Source of the DNA: Bacteroidota bacterium
GTDB taxonomy: Bacteria > Bacteroidota > Bacteroidia > Bacteroidales > F082
Reading direction: 5' to 3'
DNA: 64,000 nucleotides
Assembly: GCA_016845105.1 (NCBI GenBank)
Contig: JAERTF010000170.1
Coordinates: 1-64,000, forward strand
The stretch's first letter is position 1; every line of letters begins with the position of its first letter. The position numbers were made by a program, and so were the translations under genes. Below the pieces are notes generated by a model. That model was not told the DNA's origin, ran no database searches, and was given only the letters and a program-made list of their open reading frames with translations. Below are positions 34,101-42,733 of the stretch, one piece after another.

Positions 34101-34724
34101 CTACTTCCTTTTTTTTAAAATAACTTTATGATGCTCTGAGTTTTCACGTATCATTCTAATGTCACAATCAGGACAAAGCTTTGTACTGCATGGTGTTCCT
34201 CTTAAATGTGGAATTCTTAAATCACATTTAGGACAAATGCAATTACCCTCCGTGTCAATTGATTTGTTTTTAACAGAGTTATTTCCAAAACCCCTAATGG
34301 GCCAATTTCCAGATTCCTGAATTGATGACACATTTGAATTTTTGCAAACAGGACATGATTTTTCCTGGTTTGGTATTTTACTCTGTTTTCGGTAAACCGT
34401 GTTACAGTGATTACAATAGTACCATTGATCTTCAAATATTACATCACCACCTTCAATGGAAATAACCTTATTTTCTACAAAAGCTTGGGCCACTTTTTTT
34501 CGAGCCGAATCATAAATTCGAGTTAAAGTTGGTCTTGAAACATTCATTTTCTGTGAAGCTTCAAACTGTGTTAAATCAAGATAGTCCAATAGCCGAATCG
34601 ATTCATACTCCTCAAATAATAAAATAATTCTTTTTGCAGGATCGAAGTCACCATTTTTTGGAATAAAACCTGTAACCGGTGGTGGCTCATTTAGTTGCCT
34701 GCTAATTTTTGGACGTGGAGACAT
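34101..34724 (-). CDS. DUF134 (UPF0251) DNA-binding protein with zinc-ribbon-like C-terminus
   Basis: This 207-aa protein starts with the DUF134 signature (MSPRPKISRQLNEPPPVTGF, EEYESIRLLDYLDLTQFEAS), a sigma-70 region-4-like helix-turn-helix (QKMNVSRPTLTRIYDSARKKVA, ~55-80). It continues with three CxxC/HxC pairs: CNHCNTVY/CPVCKNS, CPKCDLR and CPDCDIR, which should bind zinc or iron. It is probably a metal- or redox-responsive regulator of its own operon with the NifX-like gene. The promoter upstream contains a perfect inverted repeat between -33 and -7, which fits autorepression. Confidence 0.87.
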   Translation of the reverse strand: MSPRPKISRQLNEPPPVTGFIPKNGDFDPAKRIILLFEEYESIRLLDYLDLTQFEASQKMNVSRPTLTRIYDSARKKVAQAFVENKVISIEGGDVIFEDQWYYCNHCNTVYRKQSKIPNQEKSCPVCKNSNVSSIQESGNWPIRGFGNNSVKNKSIDTEGNCICPKCDLRIPHLRGTPCSTKLCPDCDIRMIRENSEHHKVILKKRK

Positions 34725-34745
34725 TAAAAATCAATTATTAGCCTG

Positions 34746-34776
34746 CAAAAGTAATGAACAAATGTTCACTACACAA
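34746..34776 (-). promoter_or_regulatory. Promoter and operator of the DUF134-NifX operon
   Basis: On the minus strand TTG (34776-34774), a 20-nt spacer and TACTTTTG (34753-34746) form a full promoter. The spacer holds the inverted repeat TGAACA-TT-TGTTCA (34768-34755). A second imperfect dyad (TTCACT...AGTGAA, ~34765-34790) overlaps the -33 side. This layout is typical of a repressor site. The rest of the gap 34777-34910 shows nothing else. Confidence 0.7.
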
Positions 34777-34910
34777 GTTTTCAAGTGAAATATTGAAAAT
34801 TTATGCACTATCATATTAATAAAAATAACAATCAGGCAGCTGCCCAATTATTATAAGAATAATCCAATTCTGGGAATTACCTAGCTCATGGCTGATGATA
34901 TCTGATCATA

Positions 34911-35414
34911 TTAAAATGGCCAAAAATTGTTATCATTCCAGATTTGCTCTTTTAAATCTTCATTTAGATCATGTAATAATTGGTGATGAGTTTTTTCCCA
35001 ATCCGCTAGCATTTGATACATTTCTTTTTCATTTGGATCAGTTGCAGATTCGGCTCTATTTGAATAAACTTCAATAGCACGATTTTCAAAATCAATTGCA
35101 GCAGATATCGCAGAAGCCTCAAAACCAGCGGCTGAAATCTCGTTTTTTACCTTTTCGGTAAGAATTTCAACGGCAGCATCATCTTCCTCAGGATGTTCTT
35201 CAATTTTTAGAAACTCATTATTATTCGCATAACTCTTAAATTGTTTTACTAAAAACTCGATATGTGCATCCTCTTCTTCTGCCATCATTTCAAAAATCTT
35301 TTGAGCTGACTTACTCTCGCTTTGACGAGCTGCTTGTGTGTAGAATGCTTTACCCCTACGTTCCAACAATATTGCTGTTTTTAGCACATCAATTGCCATA
35401 TTATTTTCTTCCAT
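34911..35414 (-). CDS. Rubrerythrin/ferritin-like diiron protein
   Basis: The track ORF begins at 35534, but a -7 box at 35436-35443 lies inside that extension, so I place the start at the ATG at 35414 (MEENNMAIDVLK), 167 aa; MAIDVLK at 35399 is the alternative. It is a four-helix ferritin-like protein with the ligand-type motifs LERRGKAFY, EEEDAHIEF, DFENRAIEVY and DWEKTHHQLL. No rubredoxin domain is present, so electrons must come from another protein. A role in peroxide detoxification or iron handling in an anaerobe is likely. It lies upstream of the DUF134 operon but is separated by ~185 nt. Confidence 0.85.
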   Translation of the reverse strand: MEENNMAIDVLKTAILLERRGKAFYTQAARQSESKSAQKIFEMMAEEEDAHIEFLVKQFKSYANNNEFLKIEEHPEEDDAAVEILTEKVKNEISAAGFEASAISAAIDFENRAIEVYSNRAESATDPNEKEMYQMLADWEKTHHQLLHDLNEDLKEQIWNDNNFWPF

Positions 35415-35435
35415 TGCTAATGTATTAATTTCGTA

Positions 35436-35443
35436 CAAATTTA
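35436..35443 (-). promoter_or_regulatory. Putative -7 box of the ferritin-like gene
   Basis: Minus-strand TAAATTTG, 22 nt before the ATG at 35414. It decides against the upstream ATG at 35534. Confidence 0.5.
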
Positions 35444-35520
35444 TTATTTTTAGTAAAACTATTGCTCCTAATTGATACTTTTTAATCAATCTAATATGAT
35501 AATATGCAAGATCAATTATG

Positions 35521-35528
35521 TACATTTG
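35521..35528 (+). promoter_or_regulatory. Putative -7 box of the kinase-RapZ gene
   Basis: TACATTTG matches TAnnTTTG, 18 nt before the ATG at 35546. No -33 TTG is seen at the right distance. The leader would be only ~10 nt. Confidence 0.5.
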
Positions 35529-35545
35529 TTTCAAAACATATATAG

Positions 35546-36964
35546 ATGGCTTTAGATCATATAAAGAACATTAGATCATTACTCATAAAAAGTGGATTTC
35601 AAGATCAGGCAAATATTATTCCTCTGCCGTCCTCGGGCTCTAATAGAATATATTACAGGGTAATATTTGCTACTAATGAGGCAAACAATTCCATTATTGC
35701 GTCTTTCAACAATGATATTTGTGAAAACATTGCGTATAATTCCTTTACGATTCATTTTAAATCAATGGGTTTAAGTGTACCTGATATATTTTCACATGAT
35801 AGCACGTTCAAATACTTTTTAATTCAAGATCTTGGAGACACAACCCTTTTTAGCCTATTGGATACCAATCGTAAAAAAGCAATAAGCCTATATAAAAACG
35901 TAATATCCGATTTACTGGATTTTCAGATAAATGGGATAAAAAACCTTGATCTTGATGTCGCCTATCCGGTAAAAGAATTCAATACAAGATCTATAATGTG
36001 GGATTTAAATTACTTCAAATATTACTTTGTTAGGCCCAGTAATATTGAATTCAATGAAGACCATCTTGAAGATGACTTTGGAAAGCTCTCCAAAAAGCTT
36101 ATGAACTCTGAAAATGATTTTTTCAATTATCGTGATTTTCAATCAAGAAATATCATGGTTCAGGACGATAAGTTATGGTATATTGATTTTCAGGGAGGGA
36201 GAAAAGGTCCGCTTCAATATGACCTGGTTTCCTTACTATACCAAGTAAAGGCTAACTTATCTGATTCGGAAAAAGATATATTATATAGTTACTATATTGA
36301 TAAATTAAACAGCATATTGCCAGGAAAACAAAAGGCATTTGAAGAATATTATATCTACTTTGTATATTTTAGATTAATGCAGGTAATGGGTGCATATGGT
36401 TTTCGAGGTAATGTACAACGAAAAGCACATTTTTTGCAAAGTATCCCAATGGCAATTCTCTCATTAAGAAAAATATTAAACGACACTCCACTTGACGGTG
36501 GTTTACCAGAGCTTAATAAGGTACTAAGAAAAGTAAGTTTAATGAAATATGAACTCCAGGATCCATATAATAACCAATTAGTAATAGAAGTTAATAGTTT
36601 CTCTTTCAAGAAAAAAGGAGTCCCTGTGGATACAACCGGTAACGGTGGTGGACATGTATTTGATTGCAGGAGTCTTCCTAACCCAGGTCGATTATCTGAA
36701 CTGAGAGACTTTACGGGGCTGGATTCTCAGATCATTGAATACCTTGAAGATCAAGAAGAAATAAGTGCATTTATTGAAAATGTAAAAAGAATAATTGATC
36801 CAAATATCGAGAATTACATCATGAGAGGTTTTAAAAACCTTCAAGTTAATTTTGGTTGCACTGGTGGAAGACACAGGTCAGTTTACAGTGCTTCCACAAT
36901 CGGAAAATATATAGAGAAAAAATATCCTCAAGTAATGATTATTGTTAACCATAACGAACTATAA
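35546..36964 (+). CDS. Aminoglycoside-phosphotransferase-like kinase fused to RapZ C-terminal domain
   Basis: This 472-aa protein has two parts. Residues ~1-330 form an APH/AmgK-type kinase: PSSGSNRIYYRV (phosphate loop region), FLIQDLGD, catalytic YRDFQSRNIMV (D197, N202) and Mg-binding YIDFQGGRKGPLQYDL (D214). Residues ~342-472 match the RapZ C-terminal domain: GGGHVFDCRSLPNPGR, LRDFTGLD and VNFGCTGGRHRSVYSAS. AmgK phosphorylates MurNAc/GlcNAc at C1, and the next gene is MurU-like, so the kinase probably makes sugar-1-phosphate in wall recycling. RapZ's C-terminal domain senses glucosamine-6-phosphate in E. coli; here it may let amino-sugar levels control the kinase. The RapZ N-terminal P-loop domain is absent. 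Confidence 0.88.
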   Translation: MALDHIKNIRSLLIKSGFQDQANIIPLPSSGSNRIYYRVIFATNEANNSIIASFNNDICENIAYNSFTIHFKSMGLSVPDIFSHDSTFKYFLIQDLGDTTLFSLLDTNRKKAISLYKNVISDLLDFQINGIKNLDLDVAYPVKEFNTRSIMWDLNYFKYYFVRPSNIEFNEDHLEDDFGKLSKKLMNSENDFFNYRDFQSRNIMVQDDKLWYIDFQGGRKGPLQYDLVSLLYQVKANLSDSEKDILYSYYIDKLNSILPGKQKAFEEYYIYFVYFRLMQVMGAYGFRGNVQRKAHFLQSIPMAILSLRKILNDTPLDGGLPELNKVLRKVSLMKYELQDPYNNQLVIEVNSFSFKKKGVPVDTTGNGGGHVFDCRSLPNPGRLSELRDFTGLDSQIIEYLEDQEEISAFIENVKRIIDPNIENYIMRGFKNLQVNFGCTGGRHRSVYSASTIGKYIEKKYPQVMIIVNHNEL

Positions 36965-36999
36965 TGCCAATTCAAATAATTCAAACTAAAAATTAAAAT

Positions 37000-37740
37000 A
37001 TGAAAGCAATTATACTTGCTGCGGGAATGGGTTCTAGGTTAAAAACTATCACGAACAATAAGCCCAAAGCTCTTGTGGAAATAAATGGCATTACTATGTT
37101 AGAAACAGTAATTTCAAATTTAAAAACGCAAGGGGTGAAAAAGTTTTTAGTAAATATTCACCATTTTGGGGATAAGATTATTGAATACCTTAATATTAAC
37201 AACAACTTTGGAGTAGATATTAGAATCTCGGATGAGAGAGAATTACTTCTCGACACAGGTGGCGCAATACTTCATGCCAAAAAGTTTATTGAAGGTACGG
37301 AACCTGTATTAATTCATAATGTTGATATTATTTCGGATTTTAGTTTGATTGACTTACTATCATATCATAGAGAACAAAACTGTTTAGCAACCCTTTGTGT
37401 GAGAAAAAGAGATTCTCAAAGAGGATTACTTTTTAACAATGCCAATAGACTAATTGGATGGACAAACCTTAGTAAAAATAAATATAAATGGGTAGATAAT
37501 CCGAGTACAGATTATAAACTACTAGCGTATAGCGGGGTATACCTGATTAACCCAGAATTTGCAAAAAAGATAAATCAAAAACTAAAATTTTCAATTATTG
37601 ATACATGGCTTGATCTTGCAAAAAACAATAATATTTCGGGTTTCATCGACTATTCAAACACATGGTTTGACTTAGGTACAATAGAAAAGATTAATGAAGC
37701 TGAAAATAAACTAAACATTAACCGTGACAAGATTTCTTAG
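37000..37740 (+). CDS. MurU-like sugar-1-phosphate nucleotidyltransferase
   Basis: This 246-aa protein has the nucleotidyltransferase signature MKAIILAAGMGSRLKTITNNKPKALVEI, then a DTGGA region (LLLDTGGAILHAKK), VLIHNVDIISDF and a C-terminal TWFDLGTIEKI. It fits MurNAc-1-phosphate uridylyltransferase (MurU) or a hexose-1-phosphate NTP-transferase such as RmlA/HddC-type. Its position 35 nt after the kinase favours MurU-like recycling of MurNAc to UDP-MurNAc, bypassing de novo synthesis. Its 3' end overlaps the AddB-like gene by 17 nt. Substrate assignment is inference. Confidence 0.85.
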   Translation: MKAIILAAGMGSRLKTITNNKPKALVEINGITMLETVISNLKTQGVKKFLVNIHHFGDKIIEYLNINNNFGVDIRISDERELLLDTGGAILHAKKFIEGTEPVLIHNVDIISDFSLIDLLSYHREQNCLATLCVRKRDSQRGLLFNNANRLIGWTNLSKNKYKWVDNPSTDYKLLAYSGVYLINPEFAKKINQKLKFSIIDTWLDLAKNNNISGFIDYSNTWFDLGTIEKINEAENKLNINRDKIS

Positions 37741-40564
37741 AAATGCAGCTCAAAAGATATTAGCTGATGGCTTTACTGGAGCAAACTCAGTTATAATTCT
37801 TCCTAACCGAAGGTCTGAATTATTTCTCAAAAAAGAGCTGAAAAGTTTAGCTGAAGAAGATATTTGGCTACCCGACTTTTATCCAATCGACGAATTCATT
37901 CAAAAAACAAGTGGATTACGAAAAGCTAATAATATTGATTTGAGTTTTGAACTATTTGAAATTCACTGCAAAATAGAAGGATCAAATGCCAAAACAATCG
38001 ATGAATTTTTAACCTGGGCACCAGTAATAATTTCCGATTTTAACGATATCGATAATTCGTTGGCCAACCCAAAAGAAATATTTGAACAACTGTCTGCCAT
38101 AAAAGCTATTAAAGCATGGAATCCTGATGGAAGTCCCCTAACAGAATTACAGTTGAAGCATCTTCACTTTTTTAATTCAATGTACGAATATTATGCTGAA
38201 TTTACCTCAGCGTTATTGAATAAAAGTATAGGATATCAAGGTCAAATAAATAGATACCTATGTGATAAAATTACAAATCTAAAAAATGGTTTTGATTGGG
38301 ACAATTATTTATTAATAGGTATCAATGCATTGTCGGAAGCTGAATTGCAAATCTTCGATTTCATAAATAAAAATTACCATACAGATTTTATTTGGGATGT
38401 AGATAATTTCTATTACAGCAATAACGATAATGGGAATAAACATCATGAGGCAGGCAAGCATATACATCATATAATCAAGAGGTTAAAGCTAAATGCCCCG
38501 GAATCAATTAGTAGCTATTTGACTAAATCAGAGAAGTCCATTAGAATCTATGGTGTACCTAAGAATGTAGGACAAGCAAAATACATTGGTCAGGAACTTA
38601 AGTTAAATTCAAATCTTCATACCGAATCAGTTGATGAGGGTAGTAACTCGAATACTGCCATTGTACTTGCAAACGAGCAATTGTTAATTCCATTATTAAA
38701 CTCTCTTCCATCTTCATATAAGGATAATGAAATACCATACAACTTAACGTTAGGATATCCACTAAAAAACAGCCAAATAGATCATTTTTTTAATTCATGG
38801 GTGGATATTCATATATCATTAAATCATAACAAGACTACAATTAATTCAAATGAGTTCATAAGTCTAATAAGCAACCCCTATGTTAAACAACTATTATTTA
38901 AAAATGAATTTGCCACCAACGCAATATTTGGAAATATTAATGCAAATAATATAACTTCCATATCAGCAGAAAACCTTAAGGATTTACTGCAAAAAACTAA
39001 CGCTGATTCATACTCGTTAATGCGTAAAATAATCAACTTTGGGTATAATTCGAATATTTTAATGATCCTTGAAAATCTTAGCTCAACTCTTTATGAGAGT
39101 AGTGGAATCATTGAGAAACAAAACATACTATTTCGCGAACAAACTAGTTCATTGAAAAAAATCATTAGTAAACTAATTTTAATTGTTTCGCGATATCAAA
39201 ATATAATCAACATTCATACCTTAAAAAAGATCGGTAATCAGATTATAAAACAAAGTAACATAAACTTAGTAGGTGAACCATTGCATGGGATTCAAATAAT
39301 GGGAATGCTGGAAACACGGACACTTGACTTTGATAATGTATATATTCTATCGGTTAATGAAGGTGTATTACCGAAAACAACAGACATTGATTCGTTTATT
39401 CCAATTGATATAAGATTACAACATAAATTACCTTTACCATCAGATAAATCAGACATATATTCCTACCATTTCTACAGACTCCTTCAGCGCTCAAAACAAG
39501 TTACTTTGGTGTACAACTCTGATACAGATAAGCTGGGAAGTGGAGAAAAAAGCAGATTTATACTCCAAATAGAAAATGAACTTTGTAAATTAAACCCCAA
39601 AATTCGTTTGAGTAATGAAATTATAACCACCGACATATCAGCATCAATTCATACTGAAAAACCAATTGAAGTTGAGAAAAGCGATGAAATTATTAATATT
39701 ATCAAACAGAAATTTATTTCTGGATACTCAGCATCATTAATAAATACTTATATAGCATGCCCACTTAAGTTTTATTTTTCTCAATTACTTAATCTAAATA
39801 CAAAAACAAATGTAGGACAACAAATAGAAGCGAATACGTTTGGGACAATAATACATGAGGTGTTAGAAAATATCTACAAACCAACTATTGGACAAGAACT
39901 AAACCCAGAAATACTAAAAAAAGCATTCCCTATTGTAAGAGAAACAATTACTTCAAGTTTCAATAAATATTTTAGTTTGAGTGAAATATTTTCAGGTAAG
40001 AACTTACTTTTATTTGAAATGGCAAATAATATCGTCAACAACTTTATTAAATGGGAAACAAAAAACCTACAAAGAGCCCGCTATAAATTGTTGTATGTTG
40101 AAAAAAAGACATCCGTACAAATAACAACAAAAGATACTCCCATTGTTTTTAAAGGTGTGATCGACAGGGTTGATAAAATTATTCCAAATGGAAATATCAG
40201 AATAATTGATTACAAAACAGGTAGCGTCAAACACAGCGAACTTATTGTAAATAATACTGATGACTTAATAACCAACCCAAATTTTGCGAAAGCCTTTCAG
40301 GTAACCTTCTATGCCTGGTTATTTAATAAGCAAAATGAAAATATACCAACTGAAAGTGGTATCATTAGTACCAGAAATATCTCCAAAGGTTTTATTCCTC
40401 TAGTGATTAAAGAATTTAGTAATATCAACAATTATTTCGAAATATTTGAAGAATCATTACTAGATATAAGTACAGAAATAGTAAATCAAAATATACCATT
40501 CGTGCAAACACAAGATAAGCAACGCTGTACATACTGTGACTACAAATCTATTTGCAATAAATAG
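37724..40564 (+). CDS. AddB-like PD-(D/E)XK nuclease family protein
   Basis: The start is a GTG that overlaps the previous gene by 17 nt; the first residues (TRFLRNAAQKILADG...VIILPNRRSEL) fit the family, so I keep it. The 946-aa protein has a helicase-like N-terminal part (LPNRRSE) and a long inactivated helicase region. Its C-terminal nuclease domain has FGTIIHEVLENIY and FKGVIDRVD...IIDYKTGS as the catalytic Asp/Lys motif. Cysteines in YIACPLKFYF and C935, C938, C944 at the end could hold a 4Fe-4S cluster as in AddB. It likely pairs with an AddA helicase for recombinational repair; AddA is not in the window. Confidence 0.85.
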   Translation: MTRFLRNAAQKILADGFTGANSVIILPNRRSELFLKKELKSLAEEDIWLPDFYPIDEFIQKTSGLRKANNIDLSFELFEIHCKIEGSNAKTIDEFLTWAPVIISDFNDIDNSLANPKEIFEQLSAIKAIKAWNPDGSPLTELQLKHLHFFNSMYEYYAEFTSALLNKSIGYQGQINRYLCDKITNLKNGFDWDNYLLIGINALSEAELQIFDFINKNYHTDFIWDVDNFYYSNNDNGNKHHEAGKHIHHIIKRLKLNAPESISSYLTKSEKSIRIYGVPKNVGQAKYIGQELKLNSNLHTESVDEGSNSNTAIVLANEQLLIPLLNSLPSSYKDNEIPYNLTLGYPLKNSQIDHFFNSWVDIHISLNHNKTTINSNEFISLISNPYVKQLLFKNEFATNAIFGNINANNITSISAENLKDLLQKTNADSYSLMRKIINFGYNSNILMILENLSSTLYESSGIIEKQNILFREQTSSLKKIISKLILIVSRYQNIINIHTLKKIGNQIIKQSNINLVGEPLHGIQIMGMLETRTLDFDNVYILSVNEGVLPKTTDIDSFIPIDIRLQHKLPLPSDKSDIYSYHFYRLLQRSKQVTLVYNSDTDKLGSGEKSRFILQIENELCKLNPKIRLSNEIITTDISASIHTEKPIEVEKSDEIINIIKQKFISGYSASLINTYIACPLKFYFSQLLNLNTKTNVGQQIEANTFGTIIHEVLENIYKPTIGQELNPEILKKAFPIVRETITSSFNKYFSLSEIFSGKNLLLFEMANNIVNNFIKWETKNLQRARYKLLYVEKKTSVQITTKDTPIVFKGVIDRVDKIIPNGNIRIIDYKTGSVKHSELIVNNTDDLITNPNFAKAFQVTFYAWLFNKQNENIPTESGIISTRNISKGFIPLVIKEFSNINNYFEIFEESLLDISTEIVNQNIPFVQTQDKQRCTYCDYKSICNK

Positions 40565-40626
40565 CAATATATGTAAGTGCCTAGTAAATAATATGACTCC
40601 ATTTTCTTTTATCGCCAAAAAAAAAT

Positions 40627-40634
40627 TATTTTTG
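40627..40634 (+). promoter_or_regulatory. Putative -7 box of the first hybrid kinase gene
   Basis: TATTTTTG matches TAnnTTTG, 41 nt before the ATG at 40675. It is the only candidate in this gap. Confidence 0.35.
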
Positions 40635-40674
40635 CTATAATAACAAATTGTTGTTACAAAAATAGCACTTCACC

Positions 40675-42705
40675 ATGCACGTTGAAAAGTACAATATTCT
40701 TTTGGTTGATGACAGACCAGAGAACCTTATCACCCTTGAAGGTATTTTAGAAAGTCCTGAACTTGTAATACATACTGCAAATTCTGGCAATGAAGCATTA
40801 GGCATGTTATTAGAACATGATTTTGCATTGGTTTTAATGGATGTCCAGATGCCTGGTATGGATGGTTTTGAAACAGCCGAGATAATGCGGAGCAACGAAA
40901 AAACAAAACAAATACCCATAATCTTTGTTACTGCAATAAGCAAGCAACGGAAACATATTTTCAGGGGTTATAGAGCCGGGGCTGTTGACTATTTGTATAA
41001 GCCTCTAGATCTTGAAATTTTAAAGAGTAAAATGTCGGCTTTCATTGAATTCTTTAAACATAGAACAGCACTGCAAGAAACCACCAAAGAACTACAAAAA
41101 ACTGTTAAAGAGTTAAATGAAGCAAAAACATTAGCCGAAAATGCAACGAATACAAAAAGCCTTTTTTTAGCCTCAATGAGTCATGAAATAAGAACTCCTC
41201 TCAATGGTATTATTGGGATGGCGGACCTTGGGCTAATGGACTCTGATCTTTCAGGTTTGCAGAAGGAAAGACTTGAAGATATTAAGAAATCGGGACAAAC
41301 TTTATTGGAAATAATAAATGACATTCTTGATATTTCGAAAGTTGAAGCAGATGCTTTCGAATTAGAAGAAATTGAATTTAGTATAAGAGAGCTTGTTGAA
41401 AGGATATTTAATACAATTAGCATAAAAGCACTTGAGAGCCAAAATGAATTGATTTGTGATATAGACAATGATATTCCTGATATCATTATTGGCGATCCTC
41501 TTAGACTTAAGCAAATACTAACCAATTTGCTTAATAATGCTAGTAAATTTACAAATAATGGTGTTATCACATTGTCAATAAAACTAATAGATAATATTGA
41601 GGAACAACTTCGCATTGAATTTTGTGTTGCTGACACCGGAATAGGCATTTCTGAAGATTCAATTGAAAAGCTTTTTGCAACCTATACACAAGCTGATGCC
41701 TCCATCACAAGAAAACATGGAGGTACTGGACTTGGACTAAATATTTCCCAAAAATTGGTTAACCTAATGGGGGGAACAATAACAGCTAAAAGCGAAATTG
41801 ATAAAGGAAGCCAGTTTAGTTTTACACTAAATCTAATTTCGGGCGAACAACTAACTGAAGAACCACTAATTGGAAACATTGCAACTTCAAAAGATTTCAA
41901 AATACTTATAATAGATAATAATGTAGAAGCCGGAGAAGTGCTTACCAAAATACTGGAAAGCTTTGGACTAAGTAGCACTTTTGCAGAATCACTTGAAGAG
42001 GGTGTTAAAATTTTAAGTAAAGATAAATACCAACTGTTATTTATTGATTTTATGTTAAATGAAATGACAGGCGATAAAATTGTTGATGAACTTAATAAAC
42101 AATTTGTTGAGAATAAGTTTGATATTGTATTTCTATCACAAATCAAATCATCAATAGAAGTAAACAAGCTACAAAAAACTAAAAACTACGATTTTATTAC
42201 CAAACCCATACTGCGAACAAAAGTAAAAGCATTTCTCGACAATAAATATGGAGATATCTCATTTGATGATGAAAATCAGCCTACAGTAATAGAAACTGAC
42301 AATACCAAAGAACAAAAAAACGAAGCTGTTAAAATACTAGTTGCCGAAGATCAGAATATTAACATGAAAATAATTACCCAGCTACTGCAAAAAAAGGGAT
42401 GGGAAGTTATACCAGCTGATAATGGTAAAATTGCTGTTGAAAAATATAAGGAACAATGTGACAACCTTAAATTAGTTTTAATGGATGTACAAATGCCTGA
42501 AATGGATGGGTTATCTGCAACAGAAAATATACGCAAATTTGAAAAAGGTACAAAAAGACATATTCCAATATTAGCAATGACAGCTTTTGCCATGAAAGGT
42601 GATAAGGAAAAATGCCTCGCAGCTGGTATGGACTATTACATATCAAAACCCATAAATCCAGTTGAATTATATGAAATAGTAGAGAAGTATATTTATAGTA
42701 GCTAA
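40675..42705 (+). CDS. Hybrid histidine kinase (REC-HK-REC-REC)
   Basis: This 676-aa soluble protein has no TM segment. It has an N-terminal receiver (~5-125, D56 in [12 protein letters not shown]), coiled coil (~130-160), HisKA with H170 in [13 protein letters not shown], HATPase_c (~275-390, DTGIGI and GGTGLGL boxes), a degenerate second receiver (~400-515, phosphorylatable D in [13 protein letters not shown]) and a third receiver (~548-675, [16 protein letters not shown] near the end). It is first of a run of kinase/CheR/CheB genes on one strand. The input is probably phosphorylation of its N-terminal receiver by another kinase. Phosphate could pass H-to-D inside the chain or to partner kinases. 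Confidence 0.9.
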   Translation: MHVEKYNILLVDDRPENLITLEGILESPELVIHTANSGNEALGMLLEHDFALVLMDVQMPGMDGFETAEIMRSNEKTKQIPIIFVTAISKQRKHIFRGYRAGAVDYLYKPLDLEILKSKMSAFIEFFKHRTALQETTKELQKTVKELNEAKTLAENATNTKSLFLASMSHEIRTPLNGIIGMADLGLMDSDLSGLQKERLEDIKKSGQTLLEIINDILDISKVEADAFELEEIEFSIRELVERIFNTISIKALESQNELICDIDNDIPDIIIGDPLRLKQILTNLLNNASKFTNNGVITLSIKLIDNIEEQLRIEFCVADTGIGISEDSIEKLFATYTQADASITRKHGGTGLGLNISQKLVNLMGGTITAKSEIDKGSQFSFTLNLISGEQLTEEPLIGNIATSKDFKILIIDNNVEAGEVLTKILESFGLSSTFAESLEEGVKILSKDKYQLLFIDFMLNEMTGDKIVDELNKQFVENKFDIVFLSQIKSSIEVNKLQKTKNYDFITKPILRTKVKAFLDNKYGDISFDDENQPTVIETDNTKEQKNEAVKILVAEDQNINMKIITQLLQKKGWEVIPADNGKIAVEKYKEQCDNLKLVLMDVQMPEMDGLSATENIRKFEKGTKRHIPILAMTAFAMKGDKEKCLAAGMDYYISKPINPVELYEIVEKYIYSS

Positions 42706-42733
42706 GATTTAACTTAACAACTTTTTTCTTTAT

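Noticed and set aside
35415-35534. N-terminal extension of the ferritin-like protein
   Set aside because: The TAnnTTTG box at 35436-35443 lies inside it and the residues show no family similarity.
41181-42167. Long minus-strand ORFs (155 and 161 aa) inside the first hybrid kinase
   Set aside because: They are shadows of conserved HisKA/HATPase coding sequence; their Ser/Leu-rich translations match no family and no promoter precedes them.
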